Made by a program: the position numbers and the translations under genes. Shown here one piece after another: positions 54,810 through 63,815 of a stretch of DNA of 64,000 nucleotides. The notes below the pieces were generated by a model, which saw only the letters and a list, made by a program, of their open reading frames with translations, made no database searches and had not been told where the DNA came from. Each line of letters opens with the position of its first letter. Position 1 is the stretch's first letter. Source of the DNA: CAIXSE01 sp963709845 (GTDB lineage Bacteria; Actinomycetota; Thermoleophilia; UBA2241); assembly GCA_963709845.1 (NCBI GenBank), contig CAVPXV010000006.1, forward strand, positions 744,001 to 808,000, written 5' to 3'.

Positions 54810-54932
54810 TGGCGACAGCCTCCTTCGCTGGCCTTGACCACGGCCTGCCGCAGGCCCTGCCGCGACGCCCTGCGCGAGGCGTCGCTCGATGCACGGTGCG
54901 CGCCGCGTCGCGAGCAGGGACGCAATGACGTG

Positions 54933-55434
54933 TCAGCCGTCACCTGCCAGCTTTTCCGCGGCCTTGCGTCCGACGCCCACGCCAAGCTCGTTGGGGTTCC
55001 CGTGGCGCAGCGCTCCCGTGGGGCAGACGCGCACGCACGCCGGCTCCAGTCCGTTCTCGAGGCGCGCGCTGCACAGATCGCACTTCTGCATGTGCCGTCC
55101 GTGCCGAAGCGCGGCACCCCGAAGGGGCAGGCGATCGAACAGCTGTGGCAGCCGATGCATAGGGTCGGCAGTCGACGCCGACGGCCTGCGTCCCGGCCTC
55201 GTGTGATCGGCTCCGGTGGGGCAGGCGAGCAGGCAGGGGGCGTCCTCGCAGTGCATGCAGGCGAGGAGACGTAGCGCAGACGGGCGTCGGAAGGCGCCCG
55301 ACTCCACCGTGAAGACCTGGCGCCAGGCGGTCGGCTCGGCGCCGATTTCCAGGTCGTTCTGATCCATGCAGGCGACGGCGCAGGCGAAGCAGCCGGACGC
55401 AGCGGTCCACGTCCAGGTCGAAGGCGTTGCTCAT
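54933..55434 (-). CDS. 4Fe-4S ferredoxin-type electron-transfer subunit of a molybdopterin oxidoreductase (frameshifted)
   Basis: The reading M-S-N-A-F-D-L-D-V-D-R-C starts at ATG 55434. After a shift it continues A-C-M-D-Q-N-D-L-E-I-G-A-E-P, then C-M-H-C-E-D-A-P-C-L-L-A-C-P-T-G-A, a disturbed third cluster, and C-D-L-C-S-A-R-L-E-N-G-L-E-P-A-C-V-R-V-C-P-T-G-A-L. This is the cysteine pattern of DmsB/PhsB/NrfC-type subunits with four [4Fe-4S] clusters. Frame changes lie near 55400, 55190 and 55110. Its ATG overlaps the TGA of the molybdopterin subunit gene, so they are translationally coupled. Confidence 0.82.
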
Positions 55435-57656
55435 GCGGGCCTCCCCCTCGCGGCGCCGCCGGCGGCGGCGGTCCGCCTCCGCGACGCTCCCGGTGCCCAC
55501 CTTCTCACCGCGCAGAGCGACGCCTTGAACCCCGGGAAACCGGAGATCGGATCCAGGTAGTCGCCCTCGAGAAGCGTGTTCACGTCGGCCTCCGGGTAGC
55601 CGTGGAACATGTGCTACGACCCCCGGCCGCCAGCTCGGTCAGGTTGGCGCGTCACGCGGATGGAGCCGGCGGGGTGGCAGCTCGATCTCGTCCCCTGCGC
55701 GATGCCGAGACGCGCCGCGTCGGCCGGGTTGAGGTCGGCCGCCGCGTCCGGCCGCAGGCTCCGCGCCCAGGGAGACGGAACAGGCGGGAATGGACGAACA
55801 TCGGCAGCCGCGACCCGGTGCTGAGCACGAAGGGGTAGTCCGTGGCCACTCCGGGCGAGACCTGGGGCTGTACGGTCCGGTAGGGGGAAGGCCGTCGATG
55901 CCCGGATCGGCCGAGTGCTTCTCGAGGAGTGACGAGGAGAACTCCATCTTGCCGCTGGGGGTGGGAAAGCCCTTCTTCTCGTATTTCTTGTACGGTCGGG
56001 CGGAGTGGGTTTCGGCACCGGCATGCCGCCGGGTGCGTCTTCACTGCGGCCACCCATGCCGCTCGGCTCGAGGATCCAGTCGAAGGCCGCCTCGAACGCG
56101 CCGAAGTCGGGGCGCCGTTGGGAGGTAGCCGCCAGTCGCGTCGCGGCGCCGGCACCTGGATCGTCGAGCCCCAGCTTGCGGCCAGGGCGAAGATGATGTC
56201 GAAGTCGGAGCGCGACTCTCCCAGAGGCTCGATGACGGGGTGGTGTAGATGATGTACTTCTGCGGGTAGCAGCGCAGCTCGCTCCGCTCGAGCGAGCAGC
56301 AGGTGGGAAGCACGATGTCGGCGTCCGGCGCTGTCGGTGAGGAAAGGTCGACGTCCAGACGAAGTCGAGCTTCTCGAGGGCGGCGAGAACCGTCGGAGTC
56401 CGGGCCACAGCCGGTAGTTCAGACCGAAGGCCACCAGCGCCCCGCAGGGGGTAGGGGTCGCCGGTGGCTATCTGCCGGGGGATGTCCATCGCCTGGGCCT
56501 CTCGACCATCTCGGTCCACACCGGGAAGCGGCTCCCGCCGAGCCGCGGCGGCAAGTCGCTCCAGGGCCGGGGCATCTCGAACTCGTGCTCCCGGGTGGTG
56601 AACCGGCCCCGGCCACGTGCAGCCAGCTGGGGGGAGGCGGCCACGTTCCCGCCGGGGATGTCGAAGTTGCCGGTGAGGCCGATGAGCGAGAGGGTGGCCC
56701 GCTCGTACTGCACCCCGTTCGTGGGTGACCACCGGGGAGGAACTCGGCATCATGGCCGCCGGCTTGGTGGTGGCGTAGAGGAGGGCGGCGTCGCGGATCT
56801 CGCCGCCGGGACGCCGGTTATCCTTCGGCCCGCTCCGGCGTGAAGTCGGCCGCGTAGGCGCGGAATTCGTCGAAGCCCGGGTCCATTGCGACACGAACTC
56901 GCGATCGTACAGACCCTCGGAGATGATGAAGTTCGCCATGGCGAGAGCCAGGGCTCCGTCGGTGCCCGGGCCGCAGTTGCAGATGGATGTCGGCGATGGA
57001 GGCGAGGGGGCGACCCGGGGGTCGGCGACGATGAACTTCATCGCCCCGGTCCCGGGCGTCCAAGGTGCCGGGCGATACGGAGTGCTGCCGTGGAAGGGGT
57101 TCGCGCCCCAGACCAACAGACAGCGCGTGTTCGCCAGGTCCGGGCCGGCCCCCTGCCCGTAGATGGAGCGCCAGGCCATGACGGCGGCCGTGTTGCAGGC
57201 GCTCGACTCCGTGCAGTAGTTGGGCTAGCCTATAGAGCATGGCCAGCCTCTGCAGGAAGGGCCGCGGGTGCTTGGGGTACCCGCAGAAGAAGACCACTGA
57301 TCCGGGCCGCTCTCGGCCTTGACCGCTGCAGGTTCTCGGCGATGGTGTCGAGGGCCTCGTTCCAGGAGATGGGCACCATCTGGCCGCTGCCCCGGGGGCC
57401 CACCCTCTTGAGCGGGGTGCGCAGCCGGTCCTCGTGGTACACCCACTGGCGCTGGCCGCGCCCTTGGAGCAGAGCGTCCCGGCGTTGTGCGGGTTCTCCT
57501 GGGATCCTTCCACCTTGATTACACGGCCCTCGCCAACGTAGCAGTCGAGTCCACACTGGGTGGTCGGGTCGCATATCGTGCAGATCGATTTGCGCACCTC
57601 GATCCCGGTCTCCTGGCCCGGGATCTTGCCTTCTTCATGCGTTCAAGCTTGTCCAT
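55431..57656 (-). CDS. Molybdopterin-dependent oxidoreductase catalytic subunit, DMSO-reductase family (many frameshifts)
   Basis: The start M-D-K-L-E-R-M-K-K at 57656 leads, after one shift, to C-T-I-C-D-P-T-T-Q-C-G-L-D-C and T-L-C-S-K-G, an N-terminal [4Fe-4S] site. In another frame, near 57196, N-Y-C-T-E-S-S-A-C-N-T-A-A places a Cys where the molybdenum ligand sits in NapA/Phs-like enzymes. L-V-W-G-A-N-P follows. The C-terminal motif (L-N-P-A-D-A-A-R-L-G-I) and the family ending D-P-I-S-G-F-P-G-F-K-A-S-L-C are present. The last frame ends at a TGA overlapping the ferredoxin ATG. The substrate is unknown; formate, thiosulfate/polysulfide or hydroxylase-type roles are all possible. Confidence 0.8.
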
Positions 57657-58933
57657 GTGATCCTTCCCACCCGTCGTCCACCGGCCGCGCTTCGGACTCT
57701 CCGCTGTGGACCCCGCGAGCGAGAGCCTGTGCGAGCGGGCCCGCCGCCTGCACGTCGCCGAGCAGGTTGAAACCGACAAGGCGCCCACCCTTGAATGCCA
57801 GGGCGGCAAGGCCGCGACCCACGTTGCTGACGTCGACAGTATCGTACTCCCGCATGAGGCCGCCGCTCGCGAACAGCAGGTCGCCGACGTGCTGGATGTT
57901 GCACGGGACGTTGGCGGCGTACTCGGCGTGCACGCCGGCCATCATGAGGCCGGCGACACGCCCCTGGCGGCGTGCGTTCGACCAGAGCGGCACGACATCG
58001 TGGGCGCCGCTCGACGGGGTCGAACGCCTGGGCCACGTCGCCGGCGGCGAAGAGACCGGTGACGCTCGTCTCCATGTGCTCGTCGACGATGAGCCCGGTC
58101 TCCGCCGCCACCTCGCCGGCCTCGAGGAAACCCAGGTTGGGCCGGGAGCCGGTGCAGACGAGGAGCAGGTCGGCCTCCTCGATGCAGGCGCCGAGGGCAC
58201 CGTCTGCATCCTCCGCAGCGGCGCGAACGGCCACGCGGAGTCTCCCTTCCGCAGCCGCCACGGACGCGAGCGCCGAAGCCAGCCTCAAGACATCGCCGCG
58301 CGCGCGGAAGTGTCGCTCGATCACGCGCGCGCACTCGGGGTGCGCGACGAGCGGGAGGACGGTCGCCTCGCGCTCGACGATGCACACCTGCATGCCCGCC
58401 CCGCGAAGGATGGTGGCCACTTTCAGGCCCGCGAACGAAGCCCCAACCACCAGCGCCCGAGCGGGCCGCGAATCCGCTGCCGCTCGTGCCACGGCGGCGG
58501 CCACAGCCGACCTGAGCCTGACGGCGTCGTCGAAAGAGCGCAGGCCGAAGACGCCGGTGAGGTCGAGTCCCGGAACCGCCGGGTACACCGTCGCCGCACC
58601 GGAGGCCACGAGGCATCTGCGGTAGGCGTAACGCCGGCCCTCGGCGGTGGTAAGCTGCCGGCCGGCGGGATAGAGGCCGGCAACGCGCACGGCGAGGTGG
58701 GTGCGGATCCGGTTGCGGGCGTAGAACTCCCGCCCGCCGAACGGAAAGCACCGCTCAGCCGAAATCGCGCCCGACGCGAAGTAGGTACCCAAGGTGGGGT
58801 TGTACGGAGGGTGAGCGTTATCGGCAAACATGTCGATCGACCCCTGGTAGCCGGCGACGCGCGCGGCCAGAACCGCTTCGGCGGCGGCCGCGCCGTTGCC
58901 GATGACGACGAGGTCCAGGGGCAGCGCGCTCAT
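57643..58933 (-). CDS. FAD-dependent pyridine-nucleotide oxidoreductase (one frameshift)
   Basis: The protein has the two dinucleotide folds of NADH oxidase/ferredoxin-reductase enzymes: V-V-I-G-N-G-A-A-A-A-E-A-V at the start, A-L-V-V-G-A-S-F-A-G-L-K-V-A in the middle and T-G-L-F-A-A-G-D-V-A-Q before the break near 58010. The last part, in the next frame, reads V-P-L-W-S-N-A-R-R-Q-G and C-N-I-Q-H-V-G-D-L-L-F to a TGA that overlaps the molybdopterin gene start by 14 bases. It probably passes electrons between NAD(P)H and the Fe-S/Mo subunits. ATG 58933 is used; the frame also opens at 58981 inside the corrinoid gene. Confidence 0.85.
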
Positions 58934-59595
58934 CAAGCCGGTGACGCCGAGCAGCGTCCTCGCTACCCGAGCCGCGTCCATGGCGTTCTCGCCGTAGCCG
59001 TCCGCGCCCCACTGGTCGGCCAGGTGTTGCGAGGAGTGGGGCGCCGCCGATGAGGATCTTCGTCCTCGGCAGATCCTCCTTGAACCTGGGCATGAAATCC
59101 TTCATGGCGACCATGGTGGTCGTCATGAGAGCCGAAAGGCAGAGGAGGTCGGCGTCGAGTCGCCGCGATTCCTCGATGAACTTCTCCATCTCCACGTCGC
59201 GCCCCAGGTCGTGCACGTCGAACCCGGCGACTTCCAGCATCATCCGCACAAAGGTTCTTGCCGATGTCGCGGACGTCACCTTGCACCGCCCCTATGACTA
59301 CGACGCCCTTGCCGCGGCTGTCCTCGGCTGAGCCGACGACGAGGCGGCGGGAGGATCCCGAGACCCGCGTAGAGGGCCTCAGCGCCCACGAGGGAGTTCG
59401 GGCACGAAGCACGAGCCCTCCTCGTAACGCCGCCCCAGCTCGACCATCCCCCGGCACCATCCCCTGCAGGATGGCCGTCTGGGGGATCGATGCCGGCGGC
59501 TACGGCTTCGGCGGCCGCGCGGACGGCGACTTCTTCGTCGCCGTCCTCGACGGCCTTCTTCAGACGCTCCAGGATCGCTTGTCCTTATCCGTCAC
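58933..59595 (-). CDS. Corrinoid (B12-binding) methyltransfer protein, MtaC/MtvC-like (frameshifted)
   Basis: Pieces in three frames make one ~215-residue corrinoid protein. A helical cap includes G-M-V-E-L-G-R-R-Y-E-E-G near 59450. The Rossmann domain has V-V-I-G-A-V-Q-G-D-V-R-D-I-G-K-N near 59280, L-C-L-S-A-L-M-T-T-T near 59135 and K-I-L-I-G-G-A-P near 59050, with a D-G-Y-G-E-N-A end. The cobalt-ligand His of D-x-H-D-I-G is Arg here (codon CGC). GTG 59595 is taken as start because V-T-D-K-D-K precedes the cap; the 3' end is uncertain, and I use the TGA overlapping the FAD gene ATG. It should carry methyl groups between the UroD-type enzymes and a pterin methyltransferase. Confidence 0.8.
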
Positions 59596-59617
59596 TCCGT
59601 CGCCCCGTTGCGTCCCC

Positions 59618-60672
59618 CTAGTACCGCCCGAACTCGCGGCATGCCCTGACCATCTGGAACACGTTCACCGGCGGAGCCTGCGGTGGTATCTCGCATCCCG
59701 ACATGAGGGCATAGCCGCCGGGGTGGTCCTTGCCTTTGGTGATGCAGTCCCGCACAGCCCCAGCACGTCCTCAGGCGAGCCCTCCTGGATCGTGACGGGG
59801 TCGACGTTCCCCATGACCACGTTGGCCGGGAAGGCCGCATGGCTGTGGATTGAATTGATCTCGCGGCTTTTGGTCACCATCCCCCGCTTCCCGTAGGCAG
59901 AGCTGGGACCACATGGGGAGGTTGAGGTTCTGTTCGCCACAGATGTGGCTGAGGAAGATGGCCACGCCCATGTCGCTGACCTTGTCGTGGACCTCTTTCA
60001 AGTACGGGAAGGAGAACGTCTCGAACTGCTTCGGAGAGTAGCAGCTGTGTTGGTCTCGATGCACAAGTCGAAGGCCATGATCCGGTCTGGCCCGAACTCC
60101 CGTACCCAGAGTCGGGCTTTGTCGACGATGAAGTCGGTGATCACGCGCAGCACGTGACGCACGAGGTCCGGCTTCTTGATCAGCCAGACCATCAGCTGTT
60201 CCTCGCCGCAGACGGACCCGGCCCACGTGAGCGGCGATCCGACCTGTACTGTGCAGGGCATGCCGGACTCCGACTGCAGGCGCGAGAACTCAAGGCTGAC
60301 GGGGATGGTGCCGACTTCCGGAATGTCGTCCGGTGCGCGCAGGTCCCACGCCTCCTGCTCAGTTTGCACCGGATGTCTCTTGATCATGGGGGCGCCAGTG
60401 TACTGACGATATGGGTACTCGACCTGGCCGCCAACTCGGCCCCCCCGGCGTTCGCCCACCCGTGCAGGATGAGTCCGTCGTAGCCGTACATCTCCATGGC
60501 GTGGCGCTGGCAGTCCATGCTGACGCGAGCCTCGTCGTAGATCTTGGCGATCGGCTTTCCGCACGCCACCGCCGTGTGCCCGAGGATGAACTGGAGACAG
60601 GGGACCCGGTCGAGTTCTTCGCCGCGGATCAGCCCGCCAGCGTTCAACGGACGACATGCCATCGCGATCCAT
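59618..60672 (-). CDS. UroD-family (MtaA/CmuA-type) zinc methyltransferase, copy 2 (frameshifted)
   Basis: This paralogue of the gene at 53757-54809 begins M-D-R-D-G-M-S-S-V-E-R-W at ATG 60672 with GGAGGG upstream. It continues across shifts with L-Q-F-I-L-G-H-T-A-V-A-C-G-K, M-Y-G-Y-D-G-L, V-G-S-P-L-T-W-A-G-S-V and the zinc motif L-S-H-I-C-G-E-Q-N near 59940. The distal Cys is in G-C-E-I-P-P near 59695, and the same R-E-F-G-R-Y end precedes TAG 59618. Frame changes occur near 60640, 60450, 60050, 59900 and 59760. It lies directly upstream of the corrinoid gene, the usual place for a dedicated methyltransferase. Confidence 0.82.
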
Positions 60673-60759
60673 TGTCGCTCCCTCCAATACCGGTCACCGC
60701 ACCACGGCTGTCGACGTAGTCCGGCTGGTGCGGCGCTGTGGTGACGCCCTCGCGTGGGT

Positions 60760-60798
60760 GGCGCCGGCGGCGAGGCGCTCCGCCTCGCCGCCGGCGCC
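60760..60798. terminator. Strong hairpin between binding-protein gene and UroD-type gene
   Basis: An 18-bp perfect GC stem with a CTC loop (60760-60777 with 60781-60798) lies 72 bp past the binding-protein stop. No T-tract follows on either strand, so it could be a factor-assisted terminator or a processing structure that separates this gene from the downstream operon. Confidence 0.5.
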
Positions 60799-60869
60799 CG
60801 CTCCTACGACGCCGGCCTATCGAGCGGCCGGGTGTGCGTTCACCCGCACTGAAAATGAGGCGACCGGGA

Positions 60870-62254
60870 TCACGTCCAGACGAGCGGCTGGACCTGACCC
60901 TGGATTGTCGCCATCGGCGCCACCGCATTGGACACGATCTCTAGGTCGAACGGGTACTTCGTGCCCTTGATCCACTGTCCGCCGGCGAGGGGAGTAGTGG
61001 CCACGTTGGGCACCGGGTTGCCCGCGCCGCCGGCTGTGAAACTGATGTGCCCGCCGAGCGTGTCGAGATTGGTCGCCTTGACCGCGGCGACGATGGCGTC
61101 CTTGGAGTCGACGTTGGTCGTCCGTTTGAGCGCATCTGCCACGATCTCGAACACGAGGTAGTGCATCAGCGGTTGCGTCCACTGCTTGCCGGTGGCTGGT
61201 CTGCCAATCGTCGGCGAACTGCTGGCATGTCTCACCGCTGAGCGACGACTTGAACGGGAAGGTCGGGTGCCACCAGACCTCGGCCGTGAGTCCGTAGCCG
61301 ATGCTGCCCATCGCCTCGAGTTCGGACGGGAACAGGAGGGCTTTCGACATCGTGCAGAAGATCGGCTTGTACCCCTGCTGGTGGACCTGCTTCCAGTAGT
61401 TGACGAAGTCTGGCGGGATCATCACGCCCGAGGCGATCTCGGCGTTCGCCGCCTTGAACTTGCTGATCTCCGTCGTGTAGTCCTGGCTGCCGTCCGGGTA
61501 GCGCCCGCCGTCGATGATGGTGTAGCCAGCGGGCTTCCACGCTGCCGGCTGTCCGGTCTTCGGGTTGGACAGCGCCAGACCATCGGCGTCGTTGGGCCAC
61601 ATGGCGCCGATGATCTTGTTCGTCTTGATCTTGGACCACAGGTCGAGCTGGAAGGCGGCGTTGGTCTCAATGCCCCAGAAGGCGTGGTAGGTCCACTTGA
61701 ACGCCTTGCTCGGCGTGGCGCCGCGGCCGAAGTAGAACGGCTGCCACGGGCTGTCGCTCGACACGCACGGCACGCCCAGGGCTTCGGCCTGGTCGGCTAC
61801 CGGCACCACCGTGTCCGAAGTCGACGTCACCATCATCACGTCCACGCCTTCGTTGGTCATGAGGTCCCCGGCCACCCTGGGTGGCGCGGTTAGAGTCGGA
61901 CTGCGAATCCCTAACGATGATCTCGACAGGGTGCATCACGCCATCCGCTGTCTTGATGCCGCCCTTCACTGCCTCATTCCAGCGCTTGACGCAGTAGCTG
62001 TCGGCCTCGCCGAAGGCGGCCAAAGCTCCTGTGACCGGCGAGACGAATCCGATCTTGATCGTGCGGCCGCTTGCTCCCGGACTGCCGCTGGTACCACCGC
62101 TGCTGGAGCTGCCGCACGCCCCGAGCGCGCCGCTGAGGCTGCCGCCGATCCCCAGGGCCACCGCACCGACGCCGGCCACCTTGAGGAAGTCGCGGCGAGT
62201 CACCGGGCGCTCGCCGATCGGCCTGTCCGTGGTTGTGTGCTCGTCAGAACCCAT
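60870..62254 (-). CDS. ABC transporter substrate-binding lipoprotein, LivJ/Leu-Ile-Val-type, Tat-exported (two frameshifts)
   Basis: The N-terminus has a Tat motif T-R-R-D-F-L-K near residue 20, a hydrophobic segment and the lipobox L-G-A-C followed by a Ser/Gly linker. The mature part starts I-K-I-G-F-V-S-P-V-T-G, as in periplasmic-binding type I proteins for branched-chain amino acids, amides or aromatic acids. Frame changes fall near 61875 and 61205. The final piece ends at TGA 60870. GGGAGGCGGC precedes ATG 62254. No permease or ATPase is nearby. It probably brings the substrate of the corrinoid/molybdenum cluster to its importer. Confidence 0.85.
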
Positions 62255-62473
62255 GCCGCCTCCCAGTCAGAAGTTCCACACGCACTTCGCTCGGTGAGGA
62301 CCGCGCTCGTCGCCGACGGGACGGATCCCACCTCGTCCTCGGCGCCCCCTCCGCAAGCGTCTTGCGCGCCGATCCAGCATCCCCCCGGCGCGGTGTCCAC
62401 GATGCGGAATTCGCTTCCCGCTATACGGGCATCCTACGACCGCGTGGCGGCGTGTCAAGGCGGCAAGGCCCGG

Positions 62474-63493
62474 TCAGAGCGTGACCCCCAGAGCGGCGCC
62501 GTTGTCGAGGTACAGCTTGGCCGCATCCTCGTCGGCGAGCGACAGGCCGCGCAGGAAGTCCATGCACTCCTGCATGTCCTCGTAGGGATGGTCGGTGCCG
62601 AGGACGATCCTGTCGATGCCGAGCGCCGCCCGCGTGCACTCGAACGCGGCCGGCAGGTAGTTGCCGCTGGTCGACACCCACATGTTGGTGCGCAGGTAGT
62701 AGCTCGGCGGGTGCTTGAGGTCGGGCACCGCGGCGCCGTCGGCTTTGATGTACGGGCGCACGAAGGGGTGGTCGATGCGCTGCATCAGGAAGGGCAGGCC
62801 CTCACCGTAGTGGCCGAGGACGATCTGCAGGCGCGGGAACGCGTCGAGGGCGCCCGAGAGGATGAGCCGGACCATCGCCGTCGCGGTCTCGACGCCGAAG
62901 CCGAAGGCTGCCCCGGCCAGGGCGAGCCCGTAGGTGCGCAGTTCGGGGATCATCGGCGCTGCCGGGTGCAGGTACACGGGCACGCCCAGCTCCTCGGCCT
63001 TGGCCAGGATCGGCCAGTAGCGCTTCTCATCGAGGAACGAGTCGCCGAAGTTGGAGTGGGTCTTCCAGCCACGGAGGCCGAGCTCCGTGACGGCGCGCTC
63101 CAGCTCCTCCACGGCGCCGTCCACGTCTTTGGGGTAGACGGCGGCGTAGCCGAGGAACCGGTCCGGGTGCGCCCGCACTGCCGCCGCAAGCTCATCGTTG
63201 GACGCACGCGCCACAGTCGGGCCGGTCTCGGCGTCGAGCTGCTCGCAGCCGGGGGCCGTGAGCGAAAGCACGGCCACGTCCACGCCCGCGGCGTCCATCA
63301 TCGCGATGCGGCCTGCGCCCAGGTCGAGCAGCCGATCCATCACGCCGAAGGGCTCGAAGGCGTCGGCCTGGTAGTAGAGGCGCCACTTGCCGGTCGCCTC
63401 GTCCCGCGTCAGGCGCGGGTGGCCGCTGTTCGCGAGCAGAGCGTCCACCCATCCCTGGGTGATGAAGTGATTCTCGAAGTCGAGCGTCTTCAT
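62474..63493 (-). CDS. Amidohydrolase-2 family protein, LigW/gamma-resorcylate decarboxylase-like
   Basis: The 339-residue metal enzyme is intact. It starts with F-E-N-H-F, in the place of the E-x-H-F metal motif of gamma-resorcylate decarboxylase. It has L-L-D-L-G-A-G-R-I-A-M-M-D-A-A-G-V-D near residue 57, V-L-S-L-T-A-P-G, a metal His in L-H-P-A-A-P, L-G-H-Y-G-E-G-L-P, and L-G-T-D-H-P-Y near residue 297 with the catalytic Asp. Members decarboxylate hydroxybenzoates such as 5-carboxyvanillate, or aminocarboxymuconate semialdehyde. AGGAGG lies seven bases before ATG 63493. This points to aromatic acid breakdown in the cluster. Confidence 0.85.
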   Translation of the reverse strand: MKTLDFENHFITQGWVDALLANSGHPRLTRDEATGKWRLYYQADAFEPFGVMDRLLDLGAGRIAMMDAAGVDVAVLSLTAPGCEQLDAETGPTVARASNDELAAAVRAHPDRFLGYAAVYPKDVDGAVEELERAVTELGLRGWKTHSNFGDSFLDEKRYWPILAKAEELGVPVYLHPAAPMIPELRTYGLALAGAAFGFGVETATAMVRLILSGALDAFPRLQIVLGHYGEGLPFLMQRIDHPFVRPYIKADGAAVPDLKHPPSYYLRTNMWVSTSGNYLPAAFECTRAALGIDRIVLGTDHPYEDMQECMDFLRGLSLADEDAAKLYLDNGAALGVTL

Positions 63494-63524
63494 CGGCATT
63501 CCTCCTGGCCTGGGTCGGTGGCCG

Positions 63525-63815
63525 TCAGCCGCCGGCGATGGGTGTGAGCACGAGCACCACGTCGCCGTCCGCCAGTGCGGCCTGGCGGCCGCCGAGGACG
63601 GCGACGTCACGGCCATTGACCATGACCCGCAGCGGCGGGTGGGCGGCAGGGTCGTCAGGCTCGACGAGGTGCACGGCGACCTTCTGCCCGTACGTCTCGG
63701 CAATGCCGGTGAGCAGGTCGGCCACCGTGCTGTCGTCGGGCAGATCGACGCGCAGCTCGCCCTGCCTGATCAGCGATTTGAGCAGGCCGATCGTCTGCAC
63801 GCGCACTGCGATCAC
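63525..63815 (-). CDS. MoaD/ThiS-family ubiquitin-like protein
   Basis: The 96-residue beta-grasp protein reads V-R-V-Q-T-I-G-L-L-K-S near the start, L-P-D-D-S-T-V-A-D-L-L in the middle, V-M-V-N-G-R-D-V-A, and ends L-T-P-I-A-G-G with the C-terminal Gly-Gly needed for thiocarboxylate formation. GTG 63815 overlaps the stop of the aldehyde:ferredoxin oxidoreductase. Small MoaD-like proteins often accompany such tungsten/molybdenum enzymes and may serve their pterin cofactor. Confidence 0.85.
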   Translation of the reverse strand: MIAVRVQTIGLLKSLIRQGELRVDLPDDSTVADLLTGIAETYGQKVAVHLVEPDDPAAHPPLRVMVNGRDVAVLGGRQAALADGDVVLVLTPIAGG

